Shown: positions 12,513-23,866 of the stretch, piece after piece | How positions within the stretch are numbered: the first letter of the stretch is position 1 | How the letters are laid out: every line of letters starts with the position of its first letter | From: Anopheles merus | Taxonomy: Eukaryota; Arthropoda; Insecta; Diptera; Culicidae | Direction: 5' to 3' | DNA: 64,000 bases | NCBI RefSeq assembly: GCF_017562075.2 | Contig: NC_054082.1 | Location: 32,333,148 to 32,397,147, forward strand | Notes under the pieces: model-generated | Seen by the model: only the letters and a program-made list of their open reading frames with translations | What the model was told of the DNA's origin: nothing | The model's database searches: none | Made by a program: the position numbers and the translations under genes

Positions 12513-13469
12513 GTGTGATTTGGCTTTCCAAAATGTGTTACAATGTGTCAATAGCTGATAGTGTGTATCATAATATGTTCTGTATAGCAGATATGCTTCA
12601 ATTGCATCGAAATAAAACTGCAACAGCAAAACCGATCGTGATGCTTTTCGGGCATAGGTTTATTGTTTCAACTGTTAGATAGACTTAAAGTTTTGTTTGC
12701 TTTTGCCTTGCTATCTGAAGTATTGTGCTTTAAAATTGTTTTTATTTTTCACTTTTGAAACACATACCGCAGCAAATACGTTCGTTTTGCATGGTTTGTG
12801 TTGTGGTGATGATGCGTGCATATTCACGCGGACTTTTGTAAAGTAAAAAGAAGATAAAAAAACCTAAAGCAAATCACAACGAATTCTCCCTTTTACGCAC
12901 TGTGGTTGGATATTTGATTGCGTTTTGATGTTTGTATTCGTCGTTTCGTTTGTTTTTTTTTGTTTCCTTCCAACGTTTTTCTTTTTTGTATTGTTCGTTA
13001 AATTTTAACATCACATACAAACACATTCACTGGAGCTGCCGTATATTTGATAACACCGGAGTGTAAGTGATGTTTAGTTTCCTCGCTTACTGTTCACCCC
13101 CTGTATGATAGTCGTTGAAGCGCTTCAACCGCAAAACCCAATAGCTGCCAGCTATGTTACATGCTAACCTGACGATAAATTGATAAAGTTTTGCTTTACT
13201 GACTCGCATCAAACCAGCGGGCATGCTACTTGGGTGCATACCGGGTTGGGCCTGAATACACACATTCGCCCGTATTCCTCGACTCTGCTCGTCCATCATC
13301 ATTACAATCATTGCGTGAAGTGGGAACAGCTTTCGGGGTCTTATTTTTTCTGTTTTTCGTACTACCAGTGCGTAAAAACAGCTTCAATAATCATGGCCAA
13401 TGTCAAAAAAACCCTTTCTCGTACGTTCATTTGTTTGTTGAAAGCCATGACCGATGTTCCATGATACTT
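12513..13469. other. Intergenic, no gene recognised
   Basis: Lies between the Transib-like and foldback elements. It has T-rich runs around 12950-12990. Short open frames at 13087-13469 on both strands lack any recognisable domain. Confidence 0.4.
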
Positions 13470-13471
13470 TA

Positions 13472-13720
13472 CAGGGTTTTCCATTCCAATTAACAACTGT
13501 CCACAGTCAACTAGCAATCCTCGATTTGAAAAACACGATTGTCTACCACTTACAAACAAGTCAAGCCGTTTTTGGTACACTGTCCATTTCAATTTCACAA
13601 TTGTCGTCTTCGAAAACACACGTCAGATGCGGCACGGGTTGTTTTGGTTTTGGCTGGAACGTGTATCACTTGAAGTTGGGAAAGCTGAGCAACATGGACA
13701 TGTTAGGCAGTTTTATCTAT
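13472..13720 (+). repeat. Left arm of foldback element
   Basis: Inverted copy of the right arm. It lacks the roughly 55-bp segment found at about 13888-13943 in the partner. Confidence 0.8.
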
Positions 13721-13855
13721 ATTTTAATTTTTAATACAATGCAAAAATTTGTACATTAATCAGTGCTTTTACTGGTAGCAAATGAAAAAAAAAATTACAA
13801 CGTCCCAAAATAACTTAAAAACTGTAACGCTCCAATAATAACTAAAACCAAATGA

Positions 13856-14147
13856 TAAAACTGCTTAGCATGTCCATATTGCTCAACTTTTTCATATTCT
13901 CATATTCAATCAAGACCTGTTTACAGCATGGTTCAATTCTTATACACAAGTGATACACGTTCCAGCCAAAACCAAAACAACCCGTGCCGCATCTGACGTG
14001 TGTTTTCGAAGACGACAATTGTGAAATTGAAATGGACAGTGTACCAAAAACGGCTTGACTTGTTTGTAAGTGGTAGACAATCGTGTTTTTCAAATCGAGG
14101 ATTGCTAGTTGACTGTGGACAGTTGTTAATTGGAATGGAAAACCCTG
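13856..14147 (-). repeat. Right arm of foldback element
   Basis: Inverted partner of 13472-13720. Pairing is nearly base-perfect from the outer end to the GTGTATCACTTG motif, then resumes after an inserted segment. Confidence 0.8.
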
Positions 14148-14149
14148 TA

Positions 14150-16240
14150 ATTTGGTACTTCGTATTTTAGTCTAATTTTAAATTTGTATTTTACTATCTT
14201 CCTGCAACCTTACCTTTTTGCATCCTTCGAGACACTATACTATACTTCATATTATTTAAATTACAATTTTCGTTCTGACACATTTTCTCAAAAGTTATCC
14301 TGTTTCGCACTCTACCATTAGAGACGAAACACTTCATATCTAGCTGAACGTATTTACTGATGTTTTATTACTCCGTCCACACGAACGCGCTGCTTTTAAA
14401 CTTGAACGCTGTAATCAGTAGCTTCGTGTACAGCAGTGTAATTTACGTACAGCGCTAACCTAACATTGACATTCGGCTCGGATACTGTTGATACTTTTGT
14501 ACACAATCGTTTGCCGCATCAGGTTTTTTGTTCTGCTTTCCTTTCTATTTGTAAAGCATAACAAAAACTCTTATTAGTACCTTCAACACTATCCACTACC
14601 GTACTGATGAATCTTCCTCGTTGGTTTCAGTGTGGCTTTTGCTTTCAATCGGAGGCTTAAAGAGTGATGGTCCGTGAAAAGAAGTGTAGTGAAATGGTTT
14701 GCTGATTAGAATTCGTTATAAAAGGATCCATCATGCAACAGCTAATCAGAGGATAGCAAAACAAATGACAAAACGACAGGTTGTTTGGATTTTTTTTTGC
14801 GTCCTGCAACGTTAATGAGGAATTCTATACTCCATGTCCGTTTCACTCTGTTTCACTAGGTTTTTGTTCATTGGAGGACAAATATTTACGTCGCTGTTTG
14901 GTTTGCTGATGGATGGGAAAGTTCACAAGATGGGAAAGTACAGAAATACAAGCACGGGCCCACGTATTGCAAGCTGTTTCGGTGTCATTTTCTATGGGGA
15001 TGCACATGGTGATGTGTTGATATGGGCATTTTTGAGTACAGTGAGGAGTGATTTATGACGTTCGCGTACCTCTGAACCACGCGTACACCACCACCCACCG
15101 TGGCTTTCTTTTCATGGGCTCGTTAACCAATGTGCGCCCGCATGGTGAGAAGGAACTTTGATAGCAAACTGTCGCCGAAGTTCCCAAAATTCCTCGCACA
15201 GCAAAACCAAACGGCAAACAGTATGCGGACGATGATGATGATCATGTTGACGATGGCGATGTTGATGAAAATAGCTTTGTGGCAGCCTTTGCTTAGCGAG
15301 CATGCGCATATCGGGGTGCGTTTTAGAGACCTAAAAGTGGTGCCGGCCAAATTCCAGCATTAACTTTGCACAAATGCGGAATGCGGAGAGCATCAGCATA
15401 CAATCTGGTACCCCTTTTGGCTGGCGTTGGTTTAGACACAATTCTCTGTCCATACAGCGAGGCTGTGCAAAGCCGTTTATCACGGAACAATGCGCCAACA
15501 CGTGTACCGGAATGGTGTTGTGATCCGCTAGTACACTTCGTTTGATTGATGTCACGTACTTAACTCAAACGGTGACCCAAAACAAATCCGAATCGATGTT
15601 TGGTAGCCATCACGTGCAAACAAAGCTTGGTGTAAGCAGCACAGGTGTGTCACCCAGCGTGCCAGACGCGAATGATACACGAGAAATCGCGCGCTCATTT
15701 GTCCAGCCTCAGTCGATTGAAAGCAATGCCACACCACAAGCAACGAACCACCAGTGCGTGTTACGCTATACATTCACAGCTTAATTGTACCACACAGTTC
15801 GTCGGATATACGACGCTCTGTTCAGTTACTCATATTTGATGTACTGATACTGATGTATTTCATGTACTGTACTGCGAGAAACAAGTCCGTACAGTGTTTT
15901 TTTTCACATTAGGTTTTGGTTTCGTTCCCTTGTACACGTACCAACCAATACCATTCAGTATTGTTTGTCAAGCATTAGTTGCAATTATTTACACATAGAA
16001 ATGTTTTATTTTATTTCGTTTCTGGTTGTTAGTCGAATGAATCGTAATTACTAATTATTAGTGGCGCTTCTAAATGGATAACACTACTCACAACAGCCCT
16101 AGCTCGATTTAGCTCTCATCGTTCGCCCACCCCAATGTATCCTGTATCAGGACTGAATATGTTCAGTTCGTTGCTTAACGGTTATTAACAATAGGAAACA
16201 TTTCGAACACCGACATCTGAAGTGGCTTTTATCTGTAACC
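14150..16240. other. Intergenic, no gene recognised
   Basis: Frames at 15112-15839 overlap on opposite strands. One minus frame looks hydrophobic only because of an ATC/GAT-rich tract around 15228-15262. No domain is recognised. Confidence 0.4.
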
Positions 16241-16514
16241 CAGTGGCGGATCTAACGGTAGGCGGACTAGGCGGTCGCCTGGGGCCCCGCCGATTTAGGG
16301 GCCCCGTAGATCGCCATGCTATAGTATGCCGTATGGACAGAGTACTAGCAACAAGGGCCCCCGGAAGGATGGCCGTTGGGGCCCCGATGCTGGCGAATCA
16401 TTTGCAACCCCCCCCCTCCCCCACCCCTCCGTCAGCAATAATTTTAGAGCCTGTGTCTGATGATCGAGGGGAACCCCGGCGGCATTTCAAGTTTACTTTT
16501 AAATCTCCCAACAG
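16241..16514 (+). mobile_element. CAGTGGCGGATC-type interspersed repeat, copy 1
   Basis: Begins CAGTGGCGGATCTAACGGTA and runs through GGGGCCC-rich sequence to AAATCTCCCAACAG. An inverted homologous copy lies at 49347-49658. Both share the same 5' block (GGTAGGCGGACTAGGCGGTCGC), the GGGGCCCC/ATGGCCGTTGG region, CGATCATC, TAAAATT and the final TCTCCCAACAG. A CAGTGGCGGATC start next to GGGGCCC is typical of hAT- or P-like DNA-transposon relics, but no inverted right end or target duplication could be defined. The 111-codon frame over it is incidental. Confidence 0.65.
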
Positions 16515-19500
16515 CACGTTTAGTGCGGCTACAATTCCGTGTTATGGACAGGAATAGTCTGAGTAAAAACTCGCAAATACTTAATTTCAATTTCCGTGGA
16601 ATGTGTCAAAATTTAAACTTTCACCAACCAATCATCGCTTTTGTTTACTTTAACTTTAACCTCAAGCTCCGCCAAACGGTTCATATCCCTAAACATAAAA
16701 ACTTATTCTCCATGCAAATTATGTCAGTACAGCCAACCTCCATTACGATGTGCTGCTGTCATACAATTGTGATGAAAGCTAACGACAAACTTTTTTGCTA
16801 CTTGTAACACCGGAGGGAATGCTCCTTTGTTGATTTGGGATGGACGACCAGCATCAAATTACTGAACTTTTATGGTATATTCTTTACTTGCAACATAAAC
16901 AATGGAATGGTAATTTAATTTTAAAAATAATGCTCTTACATCGCTTTGATTATTACATATTATTGTAATTTTCAATAAAAATTTGCAAATGAAAGTTAAA
17001 CTATCGTGATACTTTCCTTTTGCAAAAAGCAGGAAACGTTCTAATCTTTTGTTACTTAAATCAACTCGCACTTATTTCAAATTGCATTCTACCAATACAG
17101 CAATCAACGTTTTCAATTCACTCAAAATAACTATCAGTTGTTTTCGATGTATGGTTGTGATTGTTTCAATGTTACAGAAACTTTACTGATTTTTAAATTG
17201 TTTTCAGTCCTTTTGTTCGTTTTTAACTCGGGAGGATGAATCTTGTTGGCATAGAAACACTGTAAGCAAATAAAGCAGATAACTGTACAGCTGGTTTGAT
17301 ATTGCTAAGTATCTGAGAAAACATTGACCATTACTCTTTGAATCGCCGGTTGAGTTCGTTTAATACAAGTGTATGTAGCCTGAGTTTGCAGGCAAGTGAA
17401 ATGAAAGGAATATCTTTTACCGTCCGGTTGTTGATTTATACACAACTTTCACAGTGAGGAACGTTTCGTTTGAGGACAAGTTTCTGTTGATTCAATTAGA
17501 CTAGTCACTTTTATAAAATACAGACCAACTAGGCGTACAACCAGGCATATTGCATTTACTTTGTTTTGCTCCACACTCCACGGCATAGAATGATTGAAGA
17601 TATTACTTCACATAACAGTATCGTCTGAACTAAAAAGTAATAAATTCTCTTTCATAATACAACTAGAAATGTGTTGAAAATTTTCAACTCCGTCTGGAGA
17701 TCTATCGGAATCTAGGTACGAGTGAGCGAAAAGCTTTCTTTGCCAGTATGAGAGTGTTTGCTTAATGATGGAAGTTTAATGTGCACCACGGAAGATAGTT
17801 ATCCACACACATTCCAGTAATGGACGGATGCAGTGGATCCATGATTAAACTTTCTGACCAAATATCAACTAAGAGTTATGCCAAGATAATAGCGTTGTTT
17901 GCCAAAACGCTGTCAAAACTGAAAATACACCATATAGTTGGTTGAAAACAAAAATATATAAAAATATTTCTCTTTTCTTCTACCATTTGATCGACGTCAT
18001 TGTTGTTCCTGCATGGTGCGTGTGATTCATCTGCCCGCAAAATAAAAACCTCACGCAGCGTAACGTAATGGAAGATGGAGCTTCGTATCTATCGAGCACG
18101 AATGAATATTTACTTAGCCCCATAAACCGCAATAGCAAATGCGTAACCAGATCACGGACCAAAATTGGACTATGGTTCGTTCCTGGCCAGCAACGCTAGT
18201 AAACTTCGATGAAGGAACACACAATTTCACTTATGTGCCATGTAACCAGTAATCTTACTCTCATCTCAAAGCGGCTTTCCATTCATATTAATCTAAGCCG
18301 GAAATGGAACTCACCAGCCGACCAGTTGAACGTCAGCAGAGTCCCGAGCCCCGAAACCAAACAGAAAAAAGAACATGGTCAATCATAACGGGAAGGGAAA
18401 AAAGCATCCAGTCTTCTTTTTATTACCCGTACGCTTTCTTCACTTTACGTCGCCGCATTTCTCAAGACTACGCTTCTGCTTGTGAAAGCGTGAAATTGCT
18501 CTAGCCGTATAGAGATAAAATGTTGGCCTGAAATGAAACCAGTCGTGCGTTTGTGTAAGTAAAACTTTATCCTGCCATCAGGTGCAATGATACGCAGCTG
18601 CACTAGGATAAAAATCCAATTTAATTTCAAGAGGTCTATTTCTTGCTTGCGGTGTATCACAAAGCAGCACAGGGCATTGTGGCAACGTTTCAGAGTATTG
18701 TTGATTAATTTGTCTCGTGTTATACCTTAATTTACCTTAAAACCACTTTTATTAAAAATAACTTTCCAAGTTTACGTGTTTGAATTGCTTGCACTGACTC
18801 TCGCTTCTGATGCCTTCTAGAAATGTCACCTTAAAATTAAAAATATCATGCACTAAACCTAACGACACTTACACATCAATCGAATTTGAAGTTTCATTGG
18901 TCGTAGTACGCTCGACACATCTCATTGAAAAAATCTCAAAAATACCATTAAACCGCGCCCAACAGTATGTTCGAAATAAAACGAATAGCTCTCTGACTCT
19001 GCAATCGATATCGAACTCACAATACAACAGACACCTCCTGGGGATTTATGAGAATTGAAAAAGCAATTTTTCGTCAATAATAATAATACAATGCAGGCAA
19101 CATTTTAATGAAGATGTGTCTAGTGGAACAAACTGTGCAGTTTCATTTCACAAACACAATGACATTCCACCTATGAAGCAATCGAAGTCAAAAGAATTAT
19201 GTTTTTTTCGTGTCGATGGAATGAACAATAAAAAAAAACTTGCCTAACTTAATAAAATAATACGTATTTTATACACACAAAGCACGTTTTCATGAAATAT
19301 CAAGCAAAAACATAAATAAGCACCAGGTTTGGAGGTGATCCATGATTGTATGACTTGCACTCTCGAAACCACGTTTTAGAAATCACATTTATCTCCCATA
19401 AATAATAAGAATAAGTTTTATTAGTTTATAGCTAAATTCGAATGCTCTAGAACAAATTTGCAAAAAAGCTCAACATCCTTTTACAGATCAACATTCAAAT

Positions 19501-21344
19501 TGATTAATTTTACCTCCACATGCATTTTGTCCCTTACCCGTATGCTGAATGTTTGGATAGATGCTTGCAGAATGACCCTTTCTTAACAAAATTCTTTCTA
19601 AAACCTATATCTCTAGAGAAAGCTCTAGAGAAAACTCAGGGTAATTTTCTTACAAATAGTGTTTTGCTTTTTTTCTGCTTTCTTCTCTCAAGTGCACTAA
19701 ACCACCGCATTGGCCATGCAGTCATCTACTGCCAACGAGAATGAGCCGGAGATGAGCAACCAAGAAAAAGAGATTTTAAACTTAATCCTTTTTCTTCATA
19801 GTCCGCCTTCTATTTGTTTTAAGTAGCTTTGCTAGCTACCGTTCAACGTTAATTTTGTTCCAGGAACTAAATGTTCCCGCCACCCGCCAGCTCTTTTAAA
19901 CCAGTTGATGACCGGAAATGAGAAAATGCTTTTGATTAAAGGACGGTCCAGCCTGTGCACCAGTTCAATTAAGTTTCACAAAGCACTGTGACAGTGGAAA
20001 GTGCTGTGTCATTTGTCTTGTGTCACTAAATGCATTGTGCATTAAGTTGTTGCATTCAAGCGTGATGCCCGCGGGTAGCTTACTAGCTTGACTTGATAAA
20101 TTGTACGATATTTGTCTTGCTTATCCAAAGGGCTTTATCGTTTGCTTCATTTTGCATAATTTAAGAAATCATTTCATGGTTCAGAATAAATTAAATAATA
20201 AAAAAAAATCCATGTCAAAGTTATCAGTCTTTTGCAGCACACTCTTAGCAACAGAACACAAAGATAAGCAACAGTAAACAAGCCTTAAACCCTCATTAAA
20301 AATTAACTTTGAAATTGTTGTATTTACTTAGCTTAAACCTAATCTTACACAACCTCAAGTATTCACCAGAGTCGAAAGGAATGGACCTAACGTGCTTCCA
20401 ACACTTGACCATAGAGAGTTTATTTAATTTTGCCGATTTCTTGCTTGCTGCCTCACGCAACAGGGCACGAGAAAAGCAGTGCAAACATTTCTAGTCTTTA
20501 CCAACTCTACCCCGAGTTCCATCACCCATGGGAATGGTCCCAAAGCACGGCTTGAATTTCTTAACAAAATTTCAGTCAGTGCGTTCCCGAGAGGGCTTTG
20601 TCACGCGAAAGGTGTAATGAAAGAGCAAAATCAGGTAACTTCAAACCTTGGACTTGCATGTGGCTGCTACGAGTACCGTACAATAGATACCTGACCTGGA
20701 CTGAAACCTTCACACGTTTCCCCTGGCACACCGTCCGTTGGTAAGTTGGTAAGAGGGCGTTCTAGATTTGTCAAACTTTCTTCATTTTAGACGTAACCAA
20801 TTTCGACTGGGTAAGCAAAATGAAAAAACGGTTTAGGAGTTGCTAAAGTTTACCTCCCAAAGTATATACAATTTTCGGGAAGGGAAACCCCAATACTATG
20901 CCAACAACAGGAAAGGAGAAAAAACACTCACACACTTAATTGCAAATCGTGGGCTGGATCGTGTTAGGCCAAATCCGATTAATGATTTTTCGGGGCGAGT
21001 TGATAATGAGTTTTCGTGTTTGGGTTGAAAAGTGGGTTCGTTTCTTTTTCCTGCAGGCCTATCCTAATTTTGATCCTAACCATAACTCACCCTCACAGCC
21101 AATCTGATTTGTTGCAGTATTTTTACTCCAGTCGATAGTGGTGGAAAGGTATAAGATGCCAAAGTTGATCCGCTTTGTTGGATGATTTTTTGGATTCCGT
21201 ATCACTCAACTTACTTTGCATGTAAATCATTTATGCTACAACAGCTCTGCAAATATTGGAAGACTAAGCTTGTAGTAATTCTATTCCATCTTTCTATTAG
21301 GCTAATCCAACAGTTTTATGTAGCTCGGAATTTCGGAAGGAATC
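16515..21344. other. Intergenic, no gene recognised
   Basis: AT-rich DNA downstream of the receptor gene. Only short chance frames are present, and no repeat with a second copy in the window was noticed. Confidence 0.4.
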
Positions 21345-21350
21345 TTTATT
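21345..21350 (-). promoter_or_regulatory. Possible poly(A) signal of the receptor gene
   Basis: TTTATT on the plus strand reads AATAAA on the minus strand, about 380 bases beyond the inferred stop codon. This is a normal 3' UTR length. AATAAA is frequent in AT-rich DNA, so the assignment is tentative. Confidence 0.3.
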
Positions 21351-21726
21351 TTTGTTGGTTTGCATAGCTAATTATATGTGCAAAATTCTTACTATTAATT
21401 AGACGATCCGTTTGATGTTCTTTGTTTATGGACGCAGCATTAATTGAAGTCAAATTTCGTATGATGTTTCAGGCCTGAAACCGTTTTTAAGGCTCCTTTC
21501 TTTACACTCTTAATGCTGATATAATCCAACACTGTAACAACAAACAAACATATTATGTTCCCAGCAATGAGCCAAAACCCATAGAGGCTTACCGTTTCGT
21601 AGAAGCTCGTGCCGCTGTGCTGATGATCTGTCGAGGACATGATAAAACGGAGACACTGGGCTGCACTGTGCGAAAACAAAGAGTGTATTAAACGAAGGTG
21701 ACGGACGTTTCCTCCATTGTTTCCGG

Positions 21727-21828
21727 TTATAAAATGTCTGGACAGCAGCCGATTCGCGTCGTTTTCGTTGGCAGTGGCATATGTCGCTGGCTGCCCTGGC
21801 GGCGGCTCCCCGGTCCACAGTAAACAAT
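21727..21828 (-). CDS. Allatostatin-A receptor-like GPCR, last coding exon (cytoplasmic tail)
   Basis: This short exon follows a good acceptor (TACCATTTTCAG ending at 21829). In phase 0 it encodes 33 residues, starting IVYCGPGSRRQ and ending GCCPDIL, then TAA at 21727. Joined to the preceding exon it gives FRKAFRK-IVYCG, the junction expected after helix 8 in insect allatostatin-A receptors. Its cysteines (the C of VYCG and the CC near the end) are candidate palmitoylation sites. If the 2 extra bases in the previous exon are real, this exon is read in another frame and continues about 105 codons to a stop at 21510. The assignment rests on the splice site, the phase and the IVYCG match. Confidence 0.7.
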   Translation of the reverse strand: MVYCGPGSRRQGSQRHMPLPTKTTRIGCCPDIL

Positions 21829-23858
21829 CTGAAAATGGTACAAAAAAAGACAGGAAAAACACACGCACACAATGAAATGGTAGTAAATCTCTCATGAGAG
21901 CTAGACAAACGAAAAGACGGCCGTTCGTCGAATGGTGGATGATCCCTTCCTGCACTCTTGAGAGGGATCCCATCAGTCAACAACAATGGTGGGTGACGTG
22001 ATGGCGGTGATGCTCCCGGCGGATGGTATGTGATGGTTGTTTATTGGCGAATACTTTGCCGAAACAATAATCCATAATCTTGCGTGCCAGATCGTGCCCA
22101 TGTGCCGCCAGCCTTTCATATTCGCCAGGCATACACCACGGTGCGTTGGTATAACTAAGAGATTAGTAAGTGTATGTTTATTTTTGAGAAACAAAATGAA
22201 TGAAAACTCGATTACGATACTCGTACAAAGAGAAAAGAATCGAAGAGACTATTTGCTTAAGAGTGGAAATTTTGTATGTCGATGTGCATGTTTGTTGAAA
22301 CAATAAGCTTTGTAAATATTGCCTTTCAAGCAAGAATAGGAAAAGCTTACGTAAAGGTAAGGTAAATTCTTAGACATTTAATATGCTCAATGCACAAACC
22401 ATTGATAGTACGCAGCTATAGCCTTTTCAATCTCGCATCGGGTTAGGTTATGCAACAAATGATTCATACAATGGTTAAATTCAAGCTGAATTTCAATCAC
22501 ATCTTCTCTTTCCAACTATCTGTTACAAAGCTGGTACAATCATTTTTGAAGAGTAAATTAAAGTTTGTACATGGTTGTCGGTACGAGCAATGTTGCACCA
22601 TGATGCAACCGGATCAAGCCAACAAATAAAAAAAAAATTGCAGCAAAATATTGTTACATTCTCACGACAAGAGTGTTGTTCCGGACCACAAAAATCCTAA
22701 ACAACACCGGCTTCAACACAGAAGGATACTGTAGCAGAAGAATAATGATGATGGTGCAAGGTGTTTATGAGCAAGTATGCAATTAACTCTGATGAATGGG
22801 CATGCGTAGAATGATGTTGGTGGTGGTGGTGATAGTGTAAAAGTAAAATGTTTCAACACTGCACTGCAATGCACAAGGCCGCATACCGCACACCACATTG
22901 CACAAGGCCAGCACCTGCGTTTGCTTACAGTTGGAGAGAAGTATAGAAGGCAAACTAAGATAAGCTTCCTATGCCGTCAATTTGATTCCATTCTACTCTT
23001 AAGAGTTGAACATTCATCATTCAAATTAGTCATATTTAAGCTTGGTGTGCGTGGTAGATGCAATAAATAATTTCATCTCTGTTCTGTTTTTTACGGTGAA
23101 ACTGTGAGCTTGAAATCGATTCTGGATGGATGTTGTGCATTGTGTTTGATTAATGCAAGGGATGAATTATCGCCAATGTGGTTTCATTCTATCATGACTT
23201 TCAAAATATCTGTTGAAAAACCTGTTCGATCCTTCGAGCCGGTCAATGAAATTCAATATAAAAAAAAAACGTTTGAAAGCTTTTAAATTTATACAATTAC
23301 TATAGTTATCCTGAAAGCTGTTTATTTTGTTTCTCCTGCTGTTTAAATTGCTTTTTCTCTTCATGAACTGTACGTTCAGGCACTTAGCGCTTAGCAAAAC
23401 GAACGTTTCAAATAGAGTTCGCAATTGTTTATGCTTACTTTTCAGACGATTTGCCAATTGTCGTTAACCTCTGCCAACAACTCATCCCCCCTCACCCGTG
23501 ACCGCTAATTACACATCACCGGACCAATACAATAGCTAGCAGCTAGCAGCATACTGAGTGCTCGAGGGAACTATGTTAAATATTTTTTTCCCCTTGGCTG
23601 CACGACTACTGCGGCATGTTCTGGTACGATCTCAAAATCGCAATAGTAGCCGCAGTGCACGCGTGCAGCATACAACAAAAACATTTAGACAAAGCATCCC
23701 ACACTCATTCTGCCGCAGCAATCTGTTCCGTCGCTATCCATCCACCATTCCCACCGATGCTTTCTTTCACTCGCAGTACCACAAGGACTCCTTTTACCAG
23801 TGCTGTGTGCACATTTTTTTTGTTGTGCGCCAGTTGCATGTTAAGATGTGAAGCTCGG

Positions 23859-23866
23859 TATAAAAG
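23859..23866 (+). promoter_or_regulatory. Candidate TATA box
   Basis: TATAAAAG sits in a GC-richer block, followed 20-60 bases later by CA-rich, 5'-UTR-like sequence. The first ATGs downstream (24051, 24057) open only a 38-40 codon frame with no recognised domain. Weak evidence for a promoter. Confidence 0.2.

Larger units (their letters stand above)
13472..14147. mobile_element. Foldback (long inverted repeat) DNA element with TA duplication
   Basis: The sequence from CAGGGTTTTCCATTCCAATT at the left is repeated in reverse complement at the right, ending at 14147. The arms match almost perfectly for about 200 bp (13472-13674 with about 13947-14147). They then diverge where the right arm carries about 55 extra bases, and re-pair around the GAGCAA(C/T)ATGGACATG motif. 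A TA dinucleotide flanks both ends (13470-13471, 14148-14149), as expected for Tc1/mariner-type or similar insertion. There is no transposase; open frames in the arms mirror each other and are not genes. A transcript through the element would form a long hairpin. Confidence 0.8.

Noticed and set aside
15112..15350. Hydrophobic minus ORF suggesting a membrane protein
   Set aside because: The hydrophobic run comes from an ATC/GAT-rich simple tract, and all frames here are equally open.
21440..21986. Long minus ORFs of 158-177 codons, one with a membrane-like segment
   Set aside because: They run through the inferred receptor tail exon and its 3' UTR in other frames. The upstream part crosses the intron acceptor, so they are not separate genes; one is only the shifted-frame tail.
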